Part shown: piece by piece, positions 26,069 to 33,851 of the stretch
Position numbering within the stretch: position 1 is the first letter of the stretch
Layout of the letters: each line of letters starts with the position of its first letter
Assembly: GCF_016313185.1 (NCBI RefSeq)
Contig: NZ_CP066218.1
Span: 5,952,001-6,016,000, forward strand
Direction: 5' to 3'
DNA: 64,000 nt
From: Mycolicibacterium baixiangningiae
Lineage (GTDB): Bacteria > Actinomycetota > Actinomycetes > Mycobacteriales > Mycobacteriaceae
Notes under the pieces: generated by a model
Databases searched by the model: none
What the model saw: only the letters and a program-made list of their open reading frames with translations
Told to the model about the DNA's origin: nothing
Program-made: the position numbers and the translations under genes

Positions 26069-26539
26069 TCAGGCCGACGCGGCGGAACGTCCGCCGTACA
26101 CCGCGATGGGCTTGATCCGGTCTCGGATCTCCGCCAGCGGGGTCATCGGATGATCATGGTCGTGATCATGTGCCGGTGTGGGGCAGTTGGGTTGCACCCG
26201 AATGTGGTTGGTCAATTCGATGGGCTGGCCGTGCGGGGTGCCCAGATAAGCCAGACGCCACTGTTCATGCCGTTCGTCGACCATGTCCCCGGACAGCCCC
26301 ACATGGCGGTCGATCATCCGGCTGACTGTGGTCAGCCACTGCCGGTAGTAGGACTCGGTGACTGTCTCGTCGTTGCGCCGCGGCGCACCGTTGATCTCGG
26401 CGGAGAACTCGTCGACCCATTCGGTCCAGGTGAACAGCTGCTGGCGGGTCAAGGCCACCACGATCGCGAACGCCTCGACCTGCCAGGGCTCTTCGAAGGC
26501 GACCTCAGGGTCCTCGTCGATCGCCAGAAGCGCGTTCAC
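26069..26539 (-). CDS. Nitrile hydratase accessory / activator protein
   Basis: A 156-residue protein of the nitrile hydratase accessory family (related to the beta-subunit N-domain and to P14K/NhlE activators). It shows EEPWQVEAFAIVVALTRQQLFTWTEWVDEFSAEI, the conserved helical core. The C-terminus has a Cys/His cluster (CPTPAHDHDHDH, near residue 125) that could bind cobalt. Such proteins deliver the metal to, or drive oxidation of, the alpha-subunit cysteines. The GTG at 26539 overlaps the upstream stop (GTGA), so it is translationally coupled to the hydratase. Confidence 0.82.
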   Translation of the reverse strand: MNALLAIDEDPEVAFEEPWQVEAFAIVVALTRQQLFTWTEWVDEFSAEINGAPRRNDETVTESYYRQWLTTVSRMIDRHVGLSGDMVDERHEQWRLAYLGTPHGQPIELTNHIRVQPNCPTPAHDHDHDHPMTPLAEIRDRIKPIAVYGGRSAASA

Positions 26540-26895
26540 GACGCCTGCGCCGGGTCGAGGTAGCTGTCCCACAGGTCGATGTAGATCCACGAGTTGGGGG
26601 TGCCGCGGTCACCGAACAGTTCGCTGCTGCTGAACTTGATGGAGTAAAGGTGTTCCGGGTTTTCGCCGAGGCCATGCGCCATGGTGTCGGGATAGATGAA
26701 GAACCCTTGATGGCGGTCGACGATGCCGACGTGCCCCTTGGCGTAGCCGGGCAGGCGGGTGTGCCCGATCGGATTGTGGTTGCGGACCACCACCGTGTCA
26801 CCCGCGGAGAAGCGGGGTGCGACGGTGACGGGCCGGGTGAAGTCGCCGGGGGTTCGAATTGCACCGAACACCTCGGTAGGCGCTAGTTTTTGCAT
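26536..26895 (-). CDS. Nitrile hydratase beta subunit, C-terminal half as separate gene
   Basis: A 119-residue protein equal to the SH3-like C-terminal domain of nitrile hydratase beta: FSAGDTVVVRNHNPIGHTRLPGYAKGHVGIV, FIYPDTMAHGLGENPEHLYSIKF and NSWIYIDLWDSYLDPA. It starts with its own ATG at 26895, separated from the N-terminal-half gene by one base after a TGA, with AAGGA upstream. This clean junction argues for a genuine split, as in thiocyanate hydrolase and toyocamycin nitrile hydratase, rather than a sequencing error. Confidence 0.88.
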   Translation of the reverse strand: MQKLAPTEVFGAIRTPGDFTRPVTVAPRFSAGDTVVVRNHNPIGHTRLPGYAKGHVGIVDRHQGFFIYPDTMAHGLGENPEHLYSIKFSSSELFGDRGTPNSWIYIDLWDSYLDPAQAS

Positions 26896-26896
26896 G

Positions 26897-27211
26897 TCAG
26901 GCGATTTCCTTTGCTTCGATCTCGGCGATCCGCTCAGCCAGCTCTTCTTCGGTGAACAACCCGTTGGCGAAGCCGAGGTTCTCCGCAGCTCGTAGCCAGT
27001 GCACGTAGTAGGGGGTGCCGAGGTACTCGGCGGGGTCCATGATCTCGATGGAGTGCCGGAACTCATCCAGCGGGCACAGCCCGGAGGCGAAGTACATTCC
27101 GATGACCGAGAAGATGTCCTTCTCCCAGTCGCCGTGGAACACGACTTCCTCGTCCTCGGTCTTGACGGTGCCCATGCCGTCTTTGCCGCCGACGTCGTGA
27201 ATTCCGTTCAT
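26897..27211 (-). CDS. Nitrile hydratase beta subunit, N-terminal half as separate gene
   Basis: A 104-residue helical protein matching the N-terminal domain of nitrile hydratase beta. It begins [14 protein letters not shown], contains [20 protein letters not shown] and the catalytic-arginine segment [16 protein letters not shown], and ends [14 protein letters not shown] plus a short acidic helix. The ATG at 27211 overlaps the alpha stop by four bases. With the next gene it would form a three-polypeptide hydratase with alpha. Confidence 0.9.
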   Translation of the reverse strand: MNGIHDVGGKDGMGTVKTEDEEVVFHGDWEKDIFSVIGMYFASGLCPLDEFRHSIEIMDPAEYLGTPYYVHWLRAAENLGFANGLFTEEELAERIAEIEAKEIA

Positions 27212-27834
27212 GCCGCGACTCCTTCGGGGGTCGAGGCCAGTTTGGTGCCGATCATCGCGTCTCGGCTCACCAGCTCGGCGAGTTGTTCGATGGTGAATTC
27301 CTCTGTCCCGGAGGGTCGTTGTGGGATGACGATGTAGCGAATCTCGGCGGTGCTATCCCACACCCGGATCTCGATGTTGTCTGGCAGTGTCGTTCCGAAC
27401 TCGCCCAGCACCACCCGTGGCTCGAAGACCACCCGGGACCGGTATTGAGGCGCTTTGTACCAAGCCGGCGGCAGTCCCAGCACGGCCCAGGGATAACACG
27501 AGCACAGCGTGCACACCACCACGTTGTGCACTTCGTCGGTGTTCTCGACGAAGATGACGTGCGCTCCCTCGAAGCCTGTCATGCCGAGTTCGGCAAGAGT
27601 GGAGGTGCCGTCACTCAGCAGCTTTGCCTTGAATTCCGGTTCCACCCACGCCCGGGCGATCACCGCGGCGCCGTCCTTGGGACCGATGCGGTTCTCGTAG
27701 ATGTCGACCACTTCGTTGAAGGAGTCGGGGTCGATGATGCCCTTTTCCACCAGTAGTGACTGCACCGCTTTGATCCGTAACTGGGCATAGGGCGGCGGCG
27801 CGGTGTAGCCGTCACTGCGTGTGATTTCTTCCAT
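27208..27834 (-). CDS. nthA: Nitrile hydratase alpha subunit, cobalt type
   Basis: A 208-residue metal-bearing subunit. The metal claw is VCTLCSC at residues 107-113; Thr in second place (CTLCSC) is typical of Co(III) enzymes, whereas Fe enzymes have CSLCSC. Flanking [31 protein letters not shown] and [18 protein letters not shown] are classic. The two outer claw cysteines are normally oxidised to sulfinate and sulfenate. Reaction: nitrile (or thiocyanate) hydration to amide. Cobalt use fits the cbtAB genes downstream. Confidence 0.93.
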   Translation of the reverse strand: MEEITRSDGYTAPPPYAQLRIKAVQSLLVEKGIIDPDSFNEVVDIYENRIGPKDGAAVIARAWVEPEFKAKLLSDGTSTLAELGMTGFEGAHVIFVENTDEVHNVVVCTLCSCYPWAVLGLPPAWYKAPQYRSRVVFEPRVVLGEFGTTLPDNIEIRVWDSTAEIRYIVIPQRPSGTEEFTIEQLAELVSRDAMIGTKLASTPEGVAA

Positions 27835-27862
27835 CGTGTGGTGGATCCTTTCCTCGGTTCGG

Positions 27863-29647
27863 TCAGCGGATGCTGGCCAGAGCGGCGTCGGTTGCGGCGT
27901 CGGCGGTTGTGGGCCGGTCCGGCGCGGATAGGGCGCGGTAATGATGCGGCAAACGCATGCTCACCAAGTCCTTGCGGCGGACGACATTCGCCGGGTACGG
28001 ACCGGGGCCGTCGCTGGTGTCGATGGGTGCCAGCAGCACCTCGGCGGCGGGCCCCGCCACTCGCTCACGACGCGGGAACTCAAAGGTGTCGGGCCCGAAG
28101 ACCCCACTGCGGCCACCGAACTCAGGCGGATTGGCATACGCCAGATACACGTTGTTCTCCCCCGCCCGCACCCGCATGTGATGCCAGTGCAGGTGGCTGG
28201 CGGCGCGGGGAATCGGATAGTTGAGCGGTACCGTCGTGCCGGGGTGACCGTGGTGCAAGGTTGCGGCGATACGCGCGGGCACCGCGATCACGTCGCAACC
28301 CCGAAGGGCCGCCACCCGACCCGACTCGGGGCGCAGAACATCGTCGCCGTGCAGCAACGCCACCCGACCCACCCGGATGTCGGCGTGGGTCCAGGAATCG
28401 CCGGCAGCGAAGTACATGTCGTCGTCGTCACTGAGGTGGATCTTGCGGTGGACCGCGACGATCCCTTCCGGCCCGATGAGCACCGCGCTGTTGTAGGGAG
28501 ACATCCCGGCTGCACCGCGCTCAGCCATTCCGACCACCAGGTAGCCGTTGCAACCGGCCGCGGCATCCAGTAGAGGCTGCAGAATGCCCTCGGTATCAAT
28601 GCTTTCCGCGTAGTCGGCCGAGGCGCTGGGCGGACCCGAGACACTGAGCTCGGGAAATACAACCAGGTCCGCGCCGTCACCGACCGCCTCGACGAAGGTC
28701 GCGCGGATCTGCGCGATGTTCGCCGTTGCGTCGGAGGTGCTGTCGTGCTGGGCCACTGCGAGCACCGAGGCCCGGCCGGGCGGCATCGGGGCATTGCCGT
28801 AGAGGGTGAAGAAATCCCGGGGATTCCACAGGTAGCTGTTGATGTGCAGATCGCGGTACAACTGAGGCCGGCGTCCCGAAAGTCCGGACGCCCCCGTCGC
28901 CCTGGCGGCTTGCACCGCTGCGAGGTTGATCTCTGCGGTGACCACACCGTCACCGCTGTCGCAGGAGGCCAAGACCCCTGAATCCGGTGCGATGATGCAT
29001 GATCCGCCGCTGAACTGCACACCGCGTTCCAAGCCCCACCGGTTGCTTTCGATCAGGTAGCAGGAGTTCTCGAAGGCCCGGCTGATCCAGTACGGCGCAG
29101 GGGTGCGCTCGGCCAGCCAGTTGCTGATGTGGCAGATCACGTCGGCACCGCCGAGCGCCACCACTCTGGCGGTCTCGACGAAGTGGATGTCCATGCAGAT
29201 CAGCAGCGCGATCCGGCCCAGCGGTGTGTCGAAGACCTGGTGTCCGAGGTCGCCGGGGGCCGCCCATTTGGGTTCGGCGATGTAGCCGTGCGTCTTTCGG
29301 TGGGTGCCGATGATCCCCTGCGGCCCGATGAGGACTGCCGAGTTGTACAGCAGACCGGTCTCCAGATCGCGTTCCGGCATGCCGATCACGATGTGGCAGT
29401 CGTGGATTGCGGCGAGCTCGGCGAAGATCTCGGTGCTGGGCCCTGGCACCGGCTCGGCCATGGTCTCGGCCTCGGCGGTACCGAAGAAGCAGTAGCCGGA
29501 GATACCCATCTCCGGTGTGGTGATGAGCTTCGCCCCTCCGACCGCGGCCTCTTCGACCAGTTCGACGAGCCGGGTGATGTTGCGCTGCTTGTCGAACAAC
29601 ACTGGCTCGAACTGGACCGCCGCCGCCACATAGGTCGTCTCCGACAC
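27863..29647 (-). CDS. Tandem nitrilase-superfamily hydrolase, second domain degenerate
   Basis: A 594-residue protein with two CN-hydrolase domains. Domain 1 (about 1-285) has the full triad: Glu46 in PEMGISGY, Lys118 in HRKTHG and Cys151 in LICMDIHF. Domain 2 (about 293-594) keeps Glu333 (FPELSVSG) and Lys402 (HRKIHL), but the cysteine position reads LLHGDD, with His433 instead of Cys. Domain 2 is therefore probably structural. As the first gene of the hydratase operon, it may hydrolyse the amide product or a nitrile to the acid, replacing the amidase usually found there. Confidence 0.85.
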   Translation of the reverse strand: MSETTYVAAAVQFEPVLFDKQRNITRLVELVEEAAVGGAKLITTPEMGISGYCFFGTAEAETMAEPVPGPSTEIFAELAAIHDCHIVIGMPERDLETGLLYNSAVLIGPQGIIGTHRKTHGYIAEPKWAAPGDLGHQVFDTPLGRIALLICMDIHFVETARVVALGGADVICHISNWLAERTPAPYWISRAFENSCYLIESNRWGLERGVQFSGGSCIIAPDSGVLASCDSGDGVVTAEINLAAVQAARATGASGLSGRRPQLYRDLHINSYLWNPRDFFTLYGNAPMPPGRASVLAVAQHDSTSDATANIAQIRATFVEAVGDGADLVVFPELSVSGPPSASADYAESIDTEGILQPLLDAAAGCNGYLVVGMAERGAAGMSPYNSAVLIGPEGIVAVHRKIHLSDDDDMYFAAGDSWTHADIRVGRVALLHGDDVLRPESGRVAALRGCDVIAVPARIAATLHHGHPGTTVPLNYPIPRAASHLHWHHMRVRAGENNVYLAYANPPEFGGRSGVFGPDTFEFPRRERVAGPAAEVLLAPIDTSDGPGPYPANVVRRKDLVSMRLPHHYRALSAPDRPTTADAATDAALASIR

Positions 29648-29734
29648 GGGTTTCCTTCCGTCGTCATCGCTACCACCACCGCGAAAAGCGGCTTTGGTGA
29701 CGGCGTGAACGTTAGGAATCTCGTGTGTCTACTG

Positions 29735-29756
29735 CGTACGAATCAGGTTACGTACG
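29735..29756. promoter_or_regulatory. Paired CGTACG palindromes upstream of the nitrilase gene
   Basis: CGTACG occurs at 29735-29740 and 29751-29756, 16 bp apart and therefore inverted with respect to each other, about 90-110 bp upstream of the hydratase operon. A possible operator for the MarR or AmiC-like regulators. Confidence 0.4.
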
Positions 29757-29774
29757 TGTTGAAGAAACCACATT

Positions 29775-29833
29775 ATGTTTCGGTCATGTTGCCTACAGTG
29801 CCTTGAACTGGCATTTTCATTTGGCCGAAACAT
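29775..29833. promoter_or_regulatory. Long-spaced perfect 9-bp inverted repeat upstream of the hydratase operon
   Basis: ATGTTTCGG (29775-29783) and CCGAAACAT (29825-29833) are exact reverse complements 41 bp apart. Between them is a smaller TGCC...GGCA repeat. No coding frame covers 29648-29966, so the repeat probably belongs to the promoter of the nitrilase/hydratase operon. It is a likely operator pair or mRNA hairpin. Confidence 0.45.
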
Positions 29834-29966
29834 TTTTCGCGGCGAACCTATGGGCCTGAATTGGGCAGCGACCTGCGTCTGAAGCGATGCCACGGGCACT
29901 GGGAACCGATGGGCCGATGACGTCGCACGGCGGTCCAGGGGCCTCCAGCCCGTTATCGGCGGGCCG

Positions 29967-30407
29967 CTACACCGAAGCGTCGGTGGCGACCGCGGCAGAG
30001 CCGTCGAACAGTTCGGCCACCAATTCGCACAGTTCGGCCAGGCGCTGTAGTTGGCTGACGCCATAGAGGGTGTCGCATCGATCCAGCGCTTCCGCCAGCA
30101 TGCGGTGTGAACTAGTCCCCCGGGGCGTCAGGCGGACGTTGATCCGGCGCCGGTCGACCGTGTCGATTCGGCGGTATACGAGGTTGTTGGCGACCATTCG
30201 GTCGACCATTTTGGTCAACGCCGGCGGCAGAATCGATGTCGCGTCGCTGATCGAGGACATCACCCGAGGTTGTCCGTCTCTCAACAGGTCCAAGATGCGC
30301 CACTCATCGAGCGAACAACCCTCGGCCGACAGGACCTCGCGGACGCGCTCCAGCAACACGTTCTCCGCGGCGCTGAGAGCGAACGCCGCCCGGCTCACCG
30401 TTCCCAA
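29967..30407 (-). CDS. MarR-family regulator (NhhD/NhlD-like)
   Basis: A 146-residue winged-helix protein. The wHTH runs about residues 32-95 (LDEWRILDLLRDGQPRVMSSISD, KMVDRMVANNLVYRRIDTVDRRRINVRLTPRG), typical MarR. The TTG at 30407 is preceded by GGAGG nine bases upstream, which supports it as start. It is divergent from an AmiC-like gene and lies upstream of the hydratase operon. In Rhodococcus rhodochrous J1 an equivalent MarR-like/AmiC-like pair controls nitrile hydratase expression, so an amide-responsive role here is a reasonable inference. Confidence 0.82.
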   Translation of the reverse strand: MGTVSRAAFALSAAENVLLERVREVLSAEGCSLDEWRILDLLRDGQPRVMSSISDATSILPPALTKMVDRMVANNLVYRRIDTVDRRRINVRLTPRGTSSHRMLAEALDRCDTLYGVSQLQRLAELCELVAELFDGSAAVATDASV

Positions 30408-30481
30408 TTGTCGTCACCTCCGGTTTCGTTTACCGTAGCGGTTTGTCGGGCACGTTGCGCCAGGGAGTCCGAGTGGACGGG

Positions 30482-31582
30482 ATGGCTCGAGTCATGAAAA
30501 GTTCTTCCACCAAGAGCGATGCCATCGTGGTCGGTGTCGTGAATCCGATGCAGGGACCGCTCGGGATAATCGGGCCTGCGGCGCAGATGTGTGCGGAGTT
30601 GGCGGCCGAAGAGATCAACGTCGCGGGTGGGATCCTTGGCCGCGAGCTCGAGCTCATGCATCTCGACGGTGGTGCTCCGACACCGGCGATACGCGCCGAA
30701 GTCACCGAACTCGTCATGTCCGGATCAGTGCAAGCGATCGCCGGCGTGCACACCTCTGCCGTGCGGGAATCCCTGATGACGGCGATCGGCGGAACCATCC
30801 CCTACATCTACAACTCCCTTTATGAGGGCGGCGAGCGCACGCCAGGCCTGTTCGTCACCGGCGAGACACCGGAGTATCAGCTTCTGCCGGCGTTGACCTT
30901 GTTGAGCAGGGAACGCCACATCGAGCACTGGGCGCTGGTGGGCAACGATTACGTATGGCCACGTCGCACCGCCGCAGCGGTACAGCGGCATTTGGCGGCA
31001 ACCGGCAGCGGCGTGCTGCTCGGCGAGATGTACACGCCCCTAGGGTCTCCCGACTTCGGACCGGTCCTGGATCGTCTCGGACGCTCGCAGGCCACCGGCG
31101 TCATCGTGTTACTCGTAGGGCAAGACGCCGTAGAGTTCCACCGCCAGTATGGAGCCCGAGGCCTCCATGCCAAGGCGCTGCGCGTCACACCGCTCATGGA
31201 CGAGAACATGCTGCTCGCGGCCGGCGCGCACGCCTGCCGCGATTTGTTCGTCGGCGCCGGATACTTTTCGTCGCTGCACACCACCGACAGCCTCGACTTC
31301 ATCAGCAGATTCGCACGTCGTTTCGGTGTCGAATCGCCCATCGTCGGGACCATGGCCGAGTCCTGCTACGAAGGCCTGCACCTCTTGGCCACCCTAGCGG
31401 GCGCGGCGGGCACGCTCGACGTTGCAGCGATGCAAACCCTTTCTGACACAATGGTTTACGAATGCGCACGTGGTGTGCAGCGCTTGCATGCCGGCCACGC
31501 TGCTCCCACGACATACCTAGCCGAAGTCGACGGACTGGAGTTCGACGTGCTCACCGAACTGACCCCTGTCACACTCCCCTAA
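30482..31582 (+). CDS. AmiC-like amide-sensing periplasmic-binding-fold protein (NhhC/NhlC-like)
   Basis: A 366-residue type I periplasmic-binding-fold protein without signal peptide, so cytoplasmic. It opens VVGVVNPMQGPLGIIGPAAQMCAELAAEEIN and continues GGILGRELELMHLDGG, the AmiC/branched-chain-binding layout, with YNSLYEGGERTPGLFVTGETPEYQ lining the ligand site. AmiC and NhhC relieve repression when amides bind. The start is uncertain: the ATG at 30482 is chosen, and 30494 or the TTG at 30443 are alternatives. It is divergent from the MarR gene. Confidence 0.8.
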   Translation: MARVMKSSSTKSDAIVVGVVNPMQGPLGIIGPAAQMCAELAAEEINVAGGILGRELELMHLDGGAPTPAIRAEVTELVMSGSVQAIAGVHTSAVRESLMTAIGGTIPYIYNSLYEGGERTPGLFVTGETPEYQLLPALTLLSRERHIEHWALVGNDYVWPRRTAAAVQRHLAATGSGVLLGEMYTPLGSPDFGPVLDRLGRSQATGVIVLLVGQDAVEFHRQYGARGLHAKALRVTPLMDENMLLAAGAHACRDLFVGAGYFSSLHTTDSLDFISRFARRFGVESPIVGTMAESCYEGLHLLATLAGAAGTLDVAAMQTLSDTMVYECARGVQRLHAGHAAPTTYLAEVDGLEFDVLTELTPVTLP

Positions 31583-31588
31583 CCGGTA

Positions 31589-31609
31589 CGTGGGGCAGCC
31601 ACCCCCACG
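31589..31609 (+). terminator. Hairpin terminator after the AmiC-like gene
   Basis: CGTGGGG and CCCCACG form a perfect 7-bp stem (loop CAGCCAC) 7 nt after the stop. A second 9-bp inverted repeat (CGGCGTAAC at 31608, GTTACGCCG ending 31650) overlaps its end. Confidence 0.6.
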
Positions 31610-31728
31610 GCGTAACGAACGGATCGGCGGACACAGCGATGGTTACGCCGGTTACCCCCCGCTGACGCGAAACCAGTTGACTGCCATATCTATTGGAGGG
31701 CAACAGTCCGAATACCAGTCAGATGCGG

Positions 31729-32328
31729 TCAGGCGTGCGAAACGTCGAAGACCAATTCGATTGCCTGCTCACCTGCGGTACTGATCACAGAAGTCGATGC
31801 GCCTTGGGTGCGGGTGGACTCCATGCCGCGCAGCAGCGTCAGCAGCAGGCTGGCCAGTGCCCGCGTGTCTCGGCCCGCGGATATGTCGCCGTCGGCCTGT
31901 GCCTCCGCCAAGGTGGCGGCCAGATCCCGGCGCCAGGTGTCCAGCATGCGTTTGGTGTGCTTGGCCACTTCCCGGTCGGAGGATGCCAACTCCGCGGCGC
32001 TCTTCGATACGAGGCAGCCCCGCCGGTTGTGGTCGGCCAGCGTCATCTGCACGAGCCGCCTAATGTGGCCTGTCAAGCGCTGTTTCGCAGAACCATCGGC
32101 CAGGCGCAGTTCGTGGTGATTGTGCTCGACCATGGATTCCACGTAGCCATCCAACGCCTTTACGTACAGGGAGTGCTTGTCCCCGAAAGCCCCGTACAGG
32201 CTGCCGCGACCAAGCCCGGTGGCCGCGACCAGATCATCGACGGAGGTGGCGGCGTAGCCGTGCGACCAAAAGACGTCACGCGCGCCAGATCCCGATTCTG
32301 ATCGCTGGATCCGGCGCCAAGCGCACAC
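31729..32328 (-). pseudogene. TetR-family regulator with lost N-terminus
   Basis: An open frame of 199 codons. From RDVFWSHGYAATSVDDLVAATGLGRGSLYGAFGDKHSLY onward it is a normal TetR/AcrR protein of about 185 residues, including most of the HTH. The first about 14 residues (MCAWRRIQRSESGS) are not TetR-like: they are the antisense of an LLM oxidoreductase fragment that begins at 32292 on the other strand. The first helix of the DNA-binding domain is therefore missing, and the frame is a recombination product. It may still be translated, but DNA binding is doubtful. Confidence 0.65.
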
Positions 32329-32606
32329 TGCCCGCCGTCGCAGGCCACGCCGATATCTGGCATACGTTCCTGGAGATCGACGACTTCAAGAAGGCAACCA
32401 AGATCGTCGACGAACTCGCCGAACAGGCCGGCCGATCTGGCAGCGAGATCGAACGCTCCGTCACCTGGCGCAGCGCGGACACCGTCGACGCCTACCTCGA
32501 CGCCGGGGCGACCACCTTCATGTGCGAGATCCACCCCAACCCCACCGACGGATTCGACTTCACCGTCCTCGAAGAGATGCTCACCTGGCGCGACCGCCAA
32601 CGCTGA
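32292..32606 (+). pseudogene. LLM-class oxidoreductase C-terminal fragment
   Basis: The plus-strand frame from 32292 to the TGA at 32604-32606 reads PILIAGSGAKRTLPAVAGHADIW and continues to TVLEEMLTWRDRQR. This is the C-terminal third of an F420-dependent LLM enzyme (ILIGGSG...K.L..VA.HAD signature). There is no start codon or N-terminal two-thirds; the break point is where the TetR frame on the other strand also loses homology. Confidence 0.7.
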
Positions 32607-32650
32607 CACCGGCAACACCGCCGGAGCGGCGAGATTCTTACTCGTGTCCG

Positions 32651-32706
32651 GGCCGACGGAGTCGTAGGCCATCAGCGGGGTGGCCACCGTTCTCGGAAAC
32701 AGCCGG
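32651..32706. repeat. 56-bp degenerate direct repeat, copy 1
   Basis: Matches 38164-38219 at 50 of 56 positions. On the minus strand both copies can be read as RLFPRT(M/V)ATPL(M/V)AYDSVG, so they are probably two remnants of one unidentified coding family. Confidence 0.6.
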
Positions 32707-32740
32707 AAGTCTGGGAATAAGAACGAGCGGCGCCGCGGCT

Positions 32741-33187
32741 ATGCACCACATGAATCTCGACGGGTCCGCTCGCGCGCTCATCGGCTCCGGGGCTGACGCT
32801 ACGCTGGTCACCCTGAACCCCGACGGCAGCCCGCAGGTCTCGGTGGTCTGGGTGGCGTTACGGTCGGCGCCCGAAGGCGATGAACTGGTGGCCGCTCATC
32901 TCCACGAGTACCGCAAGACGCGCAATATCCGCCGCGACGGGCGGGTCGCCGTCACCATCCTTGCCCCCAAGATTTCGGGACAGCCGACGCCGTACCTGTC
33001 GATCATCGGTACGGCACGAATCATCGAGGGCGGAGCGCCCGCACTGTCCGCCGAGTTGGCTGAGGCGATGCTCGGTTCGAGCGAGCACTTCCCTCCTCCC
33101 AACGCGGACCCTGGATTCGTTACACGCATCCAGATCGAGAAAGTCGGCGGAAGCCTCGTCGACCCGCCCATCGCCCGGAGTACATGA
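32741..33187 (+). CDS. PPOX-fold F420/FMN-dependent oxidoreductase (FDOR-like)
   Basis: A 148-residue split-barrel protein of the pyridoxamine-phosphate-oxidase superfamily. [42 protein letters not shown] and [14 protein letters not shown] are typical of mycobacterial PPOX-class F420-dependent enzymes. The ATG at 32741 is chosen because homology begins there; the longer open frame upstream covers the LLM remnant. The C-terminus lacks the usual GPW end and stops at DPPIARST. Substrate unknown. Confidence 0.75.
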   Translation: MHHMNLDGSARALIGSGADATLVTLNPDGSPQVSVVWVALRSAPEGDELVAAHLHEYRKTRNIRRDGRVAVTILAPKISGQPTPYLSIIGTARIIEGGAPALSAELAEAMLGSSEHFPPPNADPGFVTRIQIEKVGGSLVDPPIARST

Positions 33188-33228
33188 CCCGGTGATTTCA
33201 CCGTCTGCACCATCCAGCGTGGCTGCAG

Positions 33229-33622
33229 CTATGGGGCGAGCTGACGTTCGAGTTGCTCGACATCGTGCAGGTTCGACATGTGCACGAACCGTCCGCCTTC
33301 TACTTCGTAGAGCGCGACCTCGCTGATCTCGAACGACCCACCCGGTGGGTTCCACGCCCAGCCACTCCTTCACAGGGGTGCCAGTATTGGTCAGTCGTGC
33401 AGCCAAGCGACTGCCGTGTACCAGCGATTCCTCTAATTCTCAGTGGAAGTCGGGGACTGCATCGACGATGCTCATGAGGTCCGCAATGACGTCGTCACGG
33501 GTCCCCGGCTTGCCGTGGTGAGCGGTGCGGTCGCTGATGAACTCGTCCATGCGTTCAAAGGCACGATCGTTGATCGCTTCAATGTAGCGACGGTACATCT
33601 CGCGTAGATCGATGTCGGACAC
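33229..33622 (-). pseudogene. SnoaL-like ester cyclase, disrupted by stop and frameshift
   Basis: The first 60 codons (MSDIDLREMYRRYIEAINDR to IVDAVPDFH) are the start of a SnoaL-like polyketide/ester cyclase. The next codon, expected Trp, is TGA. Homology continues in frame ([24 protein letters not shown]), then jumps one frame to [19 protein letters not shown] and ends LERQLAP at a TAG. One nonsense and one frameshift lesion inactivate an otherwise full-length gene of about 130 codons. Sequencing error in both places is possible but less likely. Confidence 0.75.
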
Positions 33623-33851
33623 GGCCTGCCTCAGCCTCCTGCGCTCGCTCGACCATCGCGGGAGAGACTTCAGCCGTCAACGGTCCATGGTTCAATCGGT
33701 GTCAGCCATCCATGTCGAATGGTCACACCACACCGACCTTCGACTGAACCGGCTGATTCCCCGAATTCGGCCCCGGAGTGCGCTGAGATGTCGGACCTGC
33801 CGTCTACGATTCCTGCGGCACCCCACCCGGCATTGATGGAGAAGACGAGCA

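Noticed and set aside
26890..26900. Sequencing frameshift splitting nitrile hydratase beta
   Set aside because: The junction has a stop, a start and a ribosome site and separates the two domains exactly, so a natural split is more likely.
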